NCBI GenBank assembly: GCA_030603805.1
Contig: JAUVXD010000004.1
Span: 1-64,000 of the forward strand
Length of the DNA stretch: 64,000 nt
Origin: Acholeplasmataceae bacterium
Lineage (GTDB): Bacteria > Bacillota_I > Bacilli_A > Acholeplasmatales > Acholeplasmataceae
Direction: 5' to 3'
The position numbers and the translations under genes were made by a program. Under the pieces are notes generated by a model that searched no databases, had not been told where the DNA came from, and saw nothing but the letters and a program-made list of their open reading frames with translations. Below are positions 25,858 to 34,582 of the stretch, one piece after another; the first letter of the stretch is position 1; each line of letters opens with the position of its first letter.

Positions 25858-28488
25858 ATGAAAAAGAAAGCACTTTTGTTACTGACGATCATCGCATCGT
25901 TGTTCGTTTTGATGGCTTGTAAAGAACCAAGTGAAGGTTCAACACCTACTCCTGTATTTACTGCCACTCTATTGATCCAAGATATCACCTTAACCAAAGG
26001 TGAGAGTTTGAGTATTGATTATCAAATCACACCTGCTGGTACTTTTGGTGTCGTCACATTTGAGATTATCAGTTCTCAACCTGCATCTGTGATTAGTATC
26101 ACAGGTACGACACTCTCTGCACTTGAAGCAGGCACTGCGTCTGTTCGTGCAACAGCAACAAACATGGCTGGTGCAAGTCAAACGTTTACAGCAACCAAAG
26201 ACTTTAATGTCACTGTTTTACCGATTCCTGTGGTTGATGGTGAATATATCTTAAATGGTGGCTTTGAATTTGGTCTTAATGAGTGGACTGTGACATCACC
26301 ATTTGGTGCAGATGCTTATGGAACCACGGTTGTCAATAATTACCCACATGGTGGTGATGCAGCACTGAATTTATGGTATGACGACAACAACGATGAAGCA
26401 AGTGAACCTATTGATCTTAAGTTAAGTCAAACCATTCAATCACTACCCATCGGTGCTTATCTTTTCCAATTGTGGTATCAAGGTACAGTTGAAAGTATTA
26501 CTATGACTATTAAAGCAGGTTCTACTGTTTTAGTTCAACATGTATTTTCTGGATATGACTATGCAGCTCCAGAAGGTCATGATGGTTATGTTAATTATGG
26601 CATCGAACTATCCAACACATTGATTCGAGACCTTACCATTGAAATCCATATCATAGGTGCTGCAGAATCATGGGGTTACGTCGATGATGTAAGCTTTAGA
26701 CTCGGGACACTTGATGATTTAGTCACGATACCACCAACTGGTGAAACTGGATATATCAATTTTATTGATGGTGGTAACTTTAGTTCATTAACACCATGGA
26801 CCATTGAAATCACAGGACCTGCAGTTTCTAAGCAGGCAACCCTTTCTTCAGGTCGTCTATCCATTTGGGCTAATGGTGCTGCAACTTACCGCATTTCCCA
26901 ACAAATCACAGTGATTGAAGAAACATACAATCTTGCCATTTATCTCAATGGTGGGGTCATTGGCACAGAATTTAATGCAGATGAGGCTTATGTTTACGTC
27001 AAACAAGGTGAAGTGATCCACAAACTTGATTTAACGCCTGAAGGTTGGAATCAAGGTGTGATGAAACGCATTGAGCTTTCAAACATCGTTTTATCAGGTG
27101 CTGTTGAGGTTGGTATTTATATCAACTTTACAGGCGGCGGCAATAACTGGATTAACTTAGATGATTTTGTCCTTTGGAGTTATGAATTACCTCTCAACCC
27201 TGCTGATGTTACTGCAGCAGCAGCTGTGGATACTTTAATTAGTGCACTGCCTTTAGTTGAAGATTTAGGATTATCTCATGAAGCAGCGGTTGTTGCTGCT
27301 AGAAATGCATACAACTTACTCACGCCACTTCAAAAAAGTTTTGTAACTCATCTTGCAAAACTCGTCGATCTTGAAGCAAAACTTGAACTTCTCAATTTGA
27401 ATGAAGAAGGTTTTATCAACTTTGTTGATGGTGGTGATTTTGCAAATCTGCTTGCATGGACAACTGAAATCACCGCTTCTGTGAATCATGGTCTTGAAAT
27501 TCTAAATGGCAGATTAAATATTTGGGCACATGGTGCTTCACTATTTCATGTCTATCAAGAAAGAACACTGATTGCAGGGACATATCATATGGCCATTTAT
27601 CTCAATGGTGGTGCCATGGGATCAGAATTTAATGTTGATGGTGCTTATATTTATGTGAAACAAGGAGAGACCCTTTATAAAGAGAACCTAACCCCTGTTG
27701 GGTGGAATAATGGTGTATTCAAACGTATTGTTTTCACTGGTATGTCTTTAGAAGGTGATGTTGAAATCGGTATTTACGTCAACTTTGTCAGTGGTACAAA
27801 CAACTGGATTCAACTCGATAATTTTGCTGTATGGAGTTTTGATATGCCAGTTTCCCAGACAGATATCGATGCTGCAGATGCTGTTGATGTCTTAATTCTT
27901 GCATTACCTGAGTTAAATGCATTGACCCTTGATGATCAACATCTTGTATCAGATGTGAGAGCAGCTTTTGATCAATTGACACCACTTCAAAAATCATTTG
28001 TCAAAAACCTTCAAATTTTAGTTTCACTGGAAACAAAACTTAGTTTTTTATCCGCTGGTGCTGCCATTGCAACATTTAATATGAATGGTATGTTTGAGTC
28101 CTCTGATTGGTCCTTATCTAGTGTCGGATGGACTGCAACAGGTGGAAATCAATGGGTCACAGATTGGGGTTATGAAAGTAGTAAGTCTTATAACCCTTAT
28201 AAAGATCAAGCAGCTGAACTTCTTCTTGCTTCAATTTCTAATGCGTTGGTATTGGAACCTGGACAATATAGTTTCAGTATTTATCTTGCAGGTGCTGACG
28301 TTACAGTCAAAGTTATTCTTGGAAGTATTGAGCACATCTTCACAGTAACATCAGGAAACTACACTTTATATACATTTGATTTCACTTTAATAGAATCTAC
28401 AACAAGTATCGTGATTGAAGCCAATAGACAACCAGGTGGCTGGCTACATATGGATAGTGTTTCTGTCTTGCCAGTTGAAGCAAACTGA
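25858..28488 (+). CDS. Large non-catalytic multidomain lipoprotein, probable galactan-binding
   Basis: An 876-residue lipoprotein (Cys21 in VLMAC). In order: an Ig-like domain (about 36-122); a jelly-roll module opening ILNGGFEFGLNEW (about 126-281); two copies of a roughly 220-residue unit (about 298-517 and 518-735); and a last jelly roll (about 735-876). Each unit is a beta-sandwich starting G(Y/F)INF(I/V)DGG plus a helical part with LTPLQKSFV. No glycosidase catalytic motif is visible. Between the permease and second GH53 genes, it most likely holds galactan at the surface, like a SusE-type binder in Bacteroidota. The specificity is inferred. Confidence 0.85.
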   Translation: MKKKALLLLTIIASLFVLMACKEPSEGSTPTPVFTATLLIQDITLTKGESLSIDYQITPAGTFGVVTFEIISSQPASVISITGTTLSALEAGTASVRATATNMAGASQTFTATKDFNVTVLPIPVVDGEYILNGGFEFGLNEWTVTSPFGADAYGTTVVNNYPHGGDAALNLWYDDNNDEASEPIDLKLSQTIQSLPIGAYLFQLWYQGTVESITMTIKAGSTVLVQHVFSGYDYAAPEGHDGYVNYGIELSNTLIRDLTIEIHIIGAAESWGYVDDVSFRLGTLDDLVTIPPTGETGYINFIDGGNFSSLTPWTIEITGPAVSKQATLSSGRLSIWANGAATYRISQQITVIEETYNLAIYLNGGVIGTEFNADEAYVYVKQGEVIHKLDLTPEGWNQGVMKRIELSNIVLSGAVEVGIYINFTGGGNNWINLDDFVLWSYELPLNPADVTAAAAVDTLISALPLVEDLGLSHEAAVVAARNAYNLLTPLQKSFVTHLAKLVDLEAKLELLNLNEEGFINFVDGGDFANLLAWTTEITASVNHGLEILNGRLNIWAHGASLFHVYQERTLIAGTYHMAIYLNGGAMGSEFNVDGAYIYVKQGETLYKENLTPVGWNNGVFKRIVFTGMSLEGDVEIGIYVNFVSGTNNWIQLDNFAVWSFDMPVSQTDIDAADAVDVLILALPELNALTLDDQHLVSDVRAAFDQLTPLQKSFVKNLQILVSLETKLSFLSAGAAIATFNMNGMFESSDWSLSSVGWTATGGNQWVTDWGYESSKSYNPYKDQAAELLLASISNALVLEPGQYSFSIYLAGADVTVKVILGSIEHIFTVTSGNYTLYTFDFTLIESTTSIVIEANRQPGGWLHMDSVSVLPVEAN

Positions 28489-29996
28489 TGATGAAGCGCT
28501 TTTCACTTCTATGCTTGATTATCCTCATGATGACCCTAGTCATGGCTTGTCAAGAAAAAGAACAAGAGACCAATACACTTCCAGATGATGGGTTCATTTT
28601 CGTTTACGATATGCTGTTGCAAGTCGATGAAATCAAAGACATTGTGGTTCAAACTAATATGGAGAGTCTTTCTGGTATCACATTTACTTCACAAGGTTCA
28701 GGGATTAAAATCGATGGAAACCGAGTTTATGGACTTAAAGCAGGTACAACAACAGAAGTCATTGCACAATACCAATCCAAACAAACTACTTTTTCAGTTG
28801 TAATTCCAGAAGAATCAGTTTCTGTATCCTCACCACTCTTTGATGAAATCACTATAGAACCTATTGAAGAGCTTTCAAATAGGCATGACTTTGTCATGGG
28901 CGTGGATATTTCCTCAATTGTTGAAGTCATGAAGCGTGGAGGAAAGTTTTATGATTCCAATGGAAATCGTACCAGTATTTATCAGCTTTTAATGGAAAAT
29001 GGTGTCAACTATATCCGTATACGCTTATGGAATGACCCCAAAAGTACGTCTGGTGTTCCTTTTGGTGGTGGCAACAATGACCTTGAAGTTGCAAAACAAA
29101 TCGGGCACGATGCAAAACTGTTTGGCATGAAAATCTTACTTAACTTCCATTATAGCGATTTTTGGGCAGATCCTGGTAAGCAAATCATCCCTAAAGCCTG
29201 GAAAGATTTCACAACCCAAGAGCAAATCGCTGATGCCATTTATCAGTTCACTTATGATGCGATGCAAGCCATGGAAGATGCAGGTGCAAAAGTGGATATG
29301 GTTCAAATTGGAAACGAGATTGCACCCGGTCTTCTGACTCAAGGTACACAAAACTATGACACACAAAATACAGACAATCCAAGCAGATTTAATCTACCAA
29401 GTCAAATCAGTGGTTCTACAGCGAATACCAGTAACTTTATTGCCTATTTGAATGCAGGATTGAGTGCTGCACGTGCTCAAAACAGTGATGTGCTTACCAT
29501 GATTCATATTGACCGTGGTGGAAACAATAGCTTTTACCGAACTTTTTTTGACCGCCTAGAAGCCCAACAAGTCGACTATGACATCATCGGGATGTCTTAT
29601 TATGTGTTCTATCATGGTTCACTTCAAAATTTTACCAATAATATCAGAGATGTCGCATCTCGTTATGGTAAACCTATTATTGTTGCTGAAACATCATATG
29701 GGTTTACCAATCAAAATGTTGCCAATGCCTCACATATCTTAACAACACCTTACTTCGATTATCCATTAACTGTTCAAGGACAAGCGGATGTCACAAGGGA
29801 TATTATTGAAGTTGTTGCCAAAGTTCCTAATCAACTTGGGATGGGCATCTTCTACTGGGAACCTGCATGGTTGCCGGTGGCTGGTGCTGGTTGGGCAGGT
29901 GTTGGTTCACCTGGAACTTGGGCAAATCAAGCGCTCTTTAGTTATCAGGGTATTATGTTACCTTCACTCGAAATCTTTAAAAAAGTAAGACCTTAA
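28488..29996 (+). CDS. Second GH53 endo-beta-1,4-galactanase lipoprotein
   Basis: A 502-residue lipoprotein (Cys21 in LVMAC). A short Ig-like N-terminal domain (about 30-105) precedes a GH53 domain with IRIRLWNDP, LNFHYSDFWADP, acid/base E277 in VQIGNEIAP, nucleophile E401 in VAETSYGF and YWEPAWLPVAGAGWAG. Unlike the first GH53 it has the Ig-like domain in front and no C-terminal binding module. The two enzymes may act on different chain lengths or substitutions. The start ATG overlaps the preceding TGA by one base. A terminator ends the operon. Confidence 0.92.
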   Translation: MMKRFSLLCLIILMMTLVMACQEKEQETNTLPDDGFIFVYDMLLQVDEIKDIVVQTNMESLSGITFTSQGSGIKIDGNRVYGLKAGTTTEVIAQYQSKQTTFSVVIPEESVSVSSPLFDEITIEPIEELSNRHDFVMGVDISSIVEVMKRGGKFYDSNGNRTSIYQLLMENGVNYIRIRLWNDPKSTSGVPFGGGNNDLEVAKQIGHDAKLFGMKILLNFHYSDFWADPGKQIIPKAWKDFTTQEQIADAIYQFTYDAMQAMEDAGAKVDMVQIGNEIAPGLLTQGTQNYDTQNTDNPSRFNLPSQISGSTANTSNFIAYLNAGLSAARAQNSDVLTMIHIDRGGNNSFYRTFFDRLEAQQVDYDIIGMSYYVFYHGSLQNFTNNIRDVASRYGKPIIVAETSYGFTNQNVANASHILTTPYFDYPLTVQGQADVTRDIIEVVAKVPNQLGMGIFYWEPAWLPVAGAGWAGVGSPGTWANQALFSYQGIMLPSLEIFKKVRP

Positions 29997-30008
29997 ATAA
30001 AATAAAGA

Positions 30009-30041
30009 AAAAATTCACTCAAACTTTCTGAGTGAATTTTT
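30009..30041. terminator. Bidirectional terminator between galactan operon and gal operon
   Basis: AAAAATTCACTCA (30009-30021) and TGAGTGAATTTTT (30029-30041) pair perfectly with a seven-base loop. The galT stop codon lies inside the hairpin. Confidence 0.92.
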
Positions 30042-31509
30042 TTATGGTATCTGTCATAAATTTTTGCATCGCAGCAATCCCTTTTGGATCTAACTTGAAT
30101 ACCCCTGAATCTTCAATCACACGCTCAAATTTTTTACCTACTTCTTTAAATAGCCAAGATTCAGTATATGTTTTTAAGTTTGCTTTCTTCAATTCTTTCA
30201 TCCATGCATGATGTTTTTCAAGATGCGCTGGTAAATCACTTTGTTGATTTAGCCACTCTAAAATATCTTTGAGTTCATTCTTGAGTCTTCCAGGCAATAT
30301 AGCTAATCCCATCGCTTCAATCAATCCAATATTTTCTTTCTTGATGTGGTGTACATCTTCATGCGGATGAAATATACCTAGTGGATATTTCTCAGTGGTA
30401 CGATTATTTCTTAAAATGATATCAAGCTCATAAACAGCACCTGATTTTCTTGCAATCGGTGTGATGGTATTATGAGGTATATCGTGGGTATGAGACACAA
30501 TATTAAGTTCTAGATTTTGATATGTTTTCCACTGGTCTAAGAAGTGGGTTGCTAATTTTTCTAAGCTTTGACGATCACTTGAAACCAAACGGATCGTTGA
30601 TAAAGGCCATTTGAGATGACTCACATCGACATGACTGATGGTTCCAAATGACTTAAGCGGTCTTGCATCTTGAATGGGGAATTGGTGTCTACCCCCTTGA
30701 AAATGATCATGGTTTAAGATGGATCCTCCAACGATTGGTAAATCGGCATTGGACCCAATGAAGTAAGATGGAAACTGATCTTCAAAATCAAGTAAATATG
30801 TAAAAGTTTTTGAGCTAATTTTCATGGGTTGATGTTGATCATGTAAAATGATGGTATGCTCATTATAATAAAGATAAGGGGAATATTGAAAATGCCAAAC
30901 TACATTTCCTAAAATAAGCGGTACGATTCTTAAGTTCATACGTGCATTATGATAGTTTTGCTCATTTTCTTTACAGATCACACATTTGGGTATAGATGCA
31001 TCCTTTTGAATCTCTACTTTGTTTTTTGCTGCAGCAATCTCTTTTGGATCCTTTTCAGGTTTTGCGAGATTGATGGTCATTTGAAGTTTGCCATAAGCAC
31101 CATCATAAACCCATTCAATATTAGATTTAAGTCGTTTAGTTTTGATATAATTGACATCTTTGGATAACTTATAAAGATATTTGGTAGCTTCACCTGGACT
31201 GATTTGGTATAGTTTATGAAACTCCTTTTTAACAACATCAGGTGATGGCATCACACAATTAAAAAGGAGTGCTTCAAAAGCATCTCTTTCATCGAGATTA
31301 GATGCCGAAATCATTTTTTTCTGGGCTGCTATATCTAATAGTTTCTCTAAATCTGCTTCTTCATCTTCATCAAAGTCAAATTGAACATAATTAAATGGTT
31401 CTTCATGAAGTGTTTGTGTGAGACAGGCAATGGCTTGATCGATTTGATCAGGTTCAATTAATCTTTTGTTTAAAGCATAATGCACAAGATGAACAATGGA
31501 TTTTTTCAT
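30019..31509 (-). CDS. galT: Galactose-1-phosphate uridylyltransferase, Firmicutes type
   Basis: A 496-residue class II GalT, which exchanges UMP between UDP-glucose and galactose-1-phosphate in the Leloir pathway. The class II hallmarks are the length (class I is near 350 residues), the CVICKENEQN segment and LNHDHFQGGRHQFPI in place of the class I HPH motif. GYPLGIF-like (KYPLGIFHPH) is also typical. It is the last gene of the galK-galM-galT operon, 6 bases behind galM. The UDP-galactose epimerase needed to complete the cycle is not in this window. Confidence 0.93.
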   Translation of the reverse strand: MKKSIVHLVHYALNKRLIEPDQIDQAIACLTQTLHEEPFNYVQFDFDEDEEADLEKLLDIAAQKKMISASNLDERDAFEALLFNCVMPSPDVVKKEFHKLYQISPGEATKYLYKLSKDVNYIKTKRLKSNIEWVYDGAYGKLQMTINLAKPEKDPKEIAAAKNKVEIQKDASIPKCVICKENEQNYHNARMNLRIVPLILGNVVWHFQYSPYLYYNEHTIILHDQHQPMKISSKTFTYLLDFEDQFPSYFIGSNADLPIVGGSILNHDHFQGGRHQFPIQDARPLKSFGTISHVDVSHLKWPLSTIRLVSSDRQSLEKLATHFLDQWKTYQNLELNIVSHTHDIPHNTITPIARKSGAVYELDIILRNNRTTEKYPLGIFHPHEDVHHIKKENIGLIEAMGLAILPGRLKNELKDILEWLNQQSDLPAHLEKHHAWMKELKKANLKTYTESWLFKEVGKKFERVIEDSGVFKLDPKGIAAMQKFMTDTIKKFTQKV

Positions 31510-31515
31510 AGGATA

Positions 31516-32556
31516 TTACCTACTTTTTCTATAGAATTCATAAATAATTTGATGATGATATGTCTGATTTTTTAGTAAGATTGCGCTGTTTAGACCTTCG
31601 TGATGAATACCATCTGGTTCAAACTGACACTCAAAAGTAATGCCCTTATGCTTCACACATCTGTCATGTTTTTTCATCTGTATATTCGGTGGAAAATTGT
31701 GAGTATAAATCACAATCGTCGGATATGTTGTGTATACTTTAAGACCATAATGAGAGACTGGATCGTACAGGTGTGCTACATAATTTGCTTCATGATGGAC
31801 TAAAAATGGGTGATCTATGCCTTGAAAAGTTGTCTGACTCAATGCATTCAATAAATGACTCACGGGTTTTATCTTTCTAAAATCATACACTGTATCTTTT
31901 GATGTTTCTATACAATTGAAAGTATAATCTGGATTCAAATCCAAATATGCATCAGAAGATAAGTAAAGTAATTGATGATGGATTGTTTGTTCCTTAAAAT
32001 TTAAGGAAAAATATAGATGATTGGTAATATTGCATAACGTGCTTTGTTCTGCTGTTGCATCATAGGTGATGATAATTTGATTATCCTCAGTAATTCGATA
32101 GGTCACGATTAAATCGAGTGGTCCTGGTAAATCAGATTCAAGATGTTGATGCGTAGCTTTCATCGATACCATGACTTCTTTGAGTTCGGTTTTTATCTCT
32201 ACGATATCAAAATGTTTAAATGAATAACCTAAGGGTCCACCATGAAGTTGTGCATGAGGATGCTTATAAGGTCTAATAGGATACGTTTGTCCAAAAAGTG
32301 TAACTTCAGGACCAAACAAACGACCACTTGTCGGTCCAATGGTTTTCCCATAATAAGCAGATGATTGTAAAAAATCTTCGAATGATTCTGGTGTTAGCGT
32401 TAAAATATCAAATGAACCATCTTCATGAATTTGATTCACCTCATAAATTGATGCCCCATAAGAACATAAAACAACCTCAAATTGGTTACTGTTTTTGATG
32501 CGGAAAAGTGTTACATCACCGACGGATGTCGCGATCTGTTGTTCACTTAACATCAT
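31516..32556 (-). CDS. galM: Aldose 1-epimerase (galactose mutarotase)
   Basis: A 346-residue GalM-family epimerase interconverting alpha- and beta-galactose before phosphorylation. Typical features are GPTSGRLFGPEVTLFGQTY, the HAQLHGGPLGYSFKHF substrate-binding region with the active-site His, NITNHLYFSLN with the second His, and a C-terminal FECQFEPDGIHH with the catalytic acid. Two ATG codons start it; TGA of galK overlaps them. The Firmicutes-style order galK-galM-galT is kept. Confidence 0.9.
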   Translation of the reverse strand: MMLSEQQIATSVGDVTLFRIKNSNQFEVVLCSYGASIYEVNQIHEDGSFDILTLTPESFEDFLQSSAYYGKTIGPTSGRLFGPEVTLFGQTYPIRPYKHPHAQLHGGPLGYSFKHFDIVEIKTELKEVMVSMKATHQHLESDLPGPLDLIVTYRITEDNQIIITYDATAEQSTLCNITNHLYFSLNFKEQTIHHQLLYLSSDAYLDLNPDYTFNCIETSKDTVYDFRKIKPVSHLLNALSQTTFQGIDHPFLVHHEANYVAHLYDPVSHYGLKVYTTYPTIVIYTHNFPPNIQMKKHDRCVKHKGITFECQFEPDGIHHEGLNSAILLKNQTYHHQIIYEFYRKSR

Positions 32557-33710
32557 ATAGCATGTACCCCGTTTTCGAAGGTTACAAAGTAAAAATCTGC
32601 TTTAAGTCCTGTTTTCTCTTGATAAATTTGACCAACCAAGTAACTAAAATCCTTGACTTTTTCCTCTGGGACTAATGCGATTGCACACCCACCAAATCCT
32701 GCACCTGTAACTCTAGCACCTATGGCACCAATCGATTTTGCAGCTTCAACTAAAGTATCTAGATGAAACCCAGTGACTTCATAATCCGTTTTAAGTGATT
32801 CATGGGATAAGTCTAAAAGTTTAGCAAATGCACATGCGTCTTGTTTTTCCATTGCATTTTTAGAAGCCAGTGTTCTTTCTTGCTCAGTTACAGCATGTCT
32901 TACACGTCGATAAATCGTTTCATTTAAAAACGTATGTTTGATCTGTTCAAGTTGAGTTGATGTCAAATCACATAAATAGTGAACTGGGTAGTGTTTTTGA
33001 ACAATCTTTAATCCCAAATGGCATTCATGGCGACGCTCATTATACTTGGAATCTGTTGTTTTTCTTGGATAGTTTGTGTTCATAATCACCCACTCATATC
33101 CTGAAAAACGTGCGGGTACATCATTGATTTCTAGAGTTGCAGTATTCATCAACAAAGCTCGATTTTTCTTACCCTCAGCAATCACGAGTTGATCCATAAT
33201 GCCACAATGCATCCCCATATAATGATTTTCAACATGCTGAGAGAGTAATGCTAAATATTGTCTTGATAACTTGAGCTGAAATAATTCGTTGATTGCATAA
33301 GAAATCAGTAGTTCAATAGATGCGCTACTTGAGAGCCCGGATGCTGTAGGTAGTGTGCCATAAATAAGTAAATCAAATCCACAATTAAGTTGAAATCCTC
33401 TATTTTTAAATTCTAGAATAATGCCTTTAACGTAATTTGCCCAACCATGTTCTTTGCGATAATCCAAATCTTCAAGCGACACTGTGATTAAACCTTCATT
33501 AGAAAAATTCATCGAAAAGAATCGAAAAAGCGTGTCTTCTCTTAAAGAAAAAACACCGTAAGTACCTAAATGGATTGCTGCAGGAAAAACTAGACCTCCA
33601 TTGTAGTCAATATGCTCACCAATGAGGTTGACTCGACCTGGTGAAAAATAACTAAAAAGTGATTTCTGATAACCAAAGATTTCCTGGAATTTCTCAATGA
33701 GTGGATACAT
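32553..33710 (-). CDS. galK: Galactokinase
   Basis: A 385-residue GHMP kinase. The galactokinase signature GRVNLIGEHIDYNGGLVFPAAI, the ATP-binding LPTASGLSSSASIELL and the C-terminal GARVTGAGFGGCAIALV are all present. It phosphorylates galactose released by the GH2 enzyme. First gene of the operon, with a strong promoter 37 bases upstream and a dyad just beyond it. Confidence 0.95.
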   Translation of the reverse strand: MYPLIEKFQEIFGYQKSLFSYFSPGRVNLIGEHIDYNGGLVFPAAIHLGTYGVFSLREDTLFRFFSMNFSNEGLITVSLEDLDYRKEHGWANYVKGIILEFKNRGFQLNCGFDLLIYGTLPTASGLSSSASIELLISYAINELFQLKLSRQYLALLSQHVENHYMGMHCGIMDQLVIAEGKKNRALLMNTATLEINDVPARFSGYEWVIMNTNYPRKTTDSKYNERRHECHLGLKIVQKHYPVHYLCDLTSTQLEQIKHTFLNETIYRRVRHAVTEQERTLASKNAMEKQDACAFAKLLDLSHESLKTDYEVTGFHLDTLVEAAKSIGAIGARVTGAGFGGCAIALVPEEKVKDFSYLVGQIYQEKTGLKADFYFVTFENGVHAI

Positions 33711-33746
33711 AAAGTAACCTCGATTCTACTACACTTGTTTATGTCT

Positions 33747-33775
33747 ATTATACCAATAAAGGATGGGATATACAA
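33747..33775 (-). promoter_or_regulatory. Sigma-A promoter of galKMT
   Basis: On the minus strand TTGTAT (33770-33775), a 17-base spacer and TATAAT (33747-33752). Confidence 0.85.
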
Positions 33776-33778
33776 GTC

Positions 33779-33799
33779 ATAGAACACATAGTGTTCTAT
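33779..33799. promoter_or_regulatory. Perfect dyad upstream of the galKMT promoter
   Basis: ATAGAACAC (33779-33787) and GTGTTCTAT (33791-33799) are exact inverted repeats with a three-base centre. The dyad sits three bases upstream of the galK -35 and between galK and the divergent pcp gene. It differs from the LacI-type site at 16.5 kb, so another regulator or an activator may bind it. Confidence 0.65.
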
Positions 33800-33866
33800 A
33801 TATCACATCATAAGCCTCTTATGGAAACTCATTATTTATGGTAGAATAAAATAAAGAGGTGAATTC

Positions 33867-34484
33867 ATGAAAAAGATCTTAGTCACAGGATTTGAACCTT
33901 TTGATGGAGAACTCATTAACCCATCCAATGAAGTGATTAAAAATTTAAAATCCGTTTATGGTCATGCCCATATCGTGACGCTTTTAGCTCCTACTGCTTT
34001 TTATGTTTCATCAAAACTTATTATAGAAAAAATTCATGAAATTTCGCCTGATGTCGTGATTATGATTGGACAAGCTGGCGGAAGAAAAGGCATTTCAATT
34101 GAACGTGTTGCGATTAATATTGATGATGCTGAAATACCTGATAACCGCGGCATCAAGCCCTTAGACAACCCTATATCTTTATTTGGTAAAAATGCACTTT
34201 TTTCTACGTTGCCTATTAAAGAAATACATCAACGTCTCAGAACGATAGGTATTCCTTCACATATTTCTAACACAGCTGGAACATATGTCTGTAACCATGT
34301 GTTTTATAGTGTTTTACATGAACTCGAAGAAAAATCACTGAGTCATATCATTGCCGGATTTATTCATATCCCCTATATGACAGAACAAACAAAGTTTAAG
34401 CAACACATGTTTGCTCTTGATATAAATATTCTTACCCAAGCGATTGAAGAAATCATTCTAACTTGCCTTGATTTCTCACTTTAA
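33867..34484 (+). CDS. pcp: Pyroglutamyl-peptidase I
   Basis: A 205-residue C15 cysteine peptidase that removes N-terminal pyroglutamate. The start ILVTGFEPFDGELINPSNEV is characteristic. The catalytic residues come in the expected order: Glu in GISIERVAINIDDAEIPDN, Cys in NTAGTYVCNHVFY and His in GFIHIPY. Length is standard. It is divergent from galK, with a TAGAAT -10 at 33842-33847 and AGAGGTG before the ATG, and has its own terminator. Confidence 0.95.
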   Translation: MKKILVTGFEPFDGELINPSNEVIKNLKSVYGHAHIVTLLAPTAFYVSSKLIIEKIHEISPDVVIMIGQAGGRKGISIERVAINIDDAEIPDNRGIKPLDNPISLFGKNALFSTLPIKEIHQRLRTIGIPSHISNTAGTYVCNHVFYSVLHELEEKSLSHIIAGFIHIPYMTEQTKFKQHMFALDINILTQAIEEIILTCLDFSL

Positions 34485-34508
34485 ATAATTTTATGTTAAA
34501 TATCACAT

Positions 34509-34531
34509 AAAGGAGAATTTCTCCTTTTTTA
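34509..34531 (+). terminator. Terminator of pcp
   Basis: AAAGGAGA (34509-34516) and TCTCCTTT (34520-34527) with a three-base loop and a T-run. Confidence 0.88.
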
Positions 34532-34582
34532 TTGCATTTTTTGAGATTAAGGATTATGTTAAGGGTATAGGGTGGTGATTCT

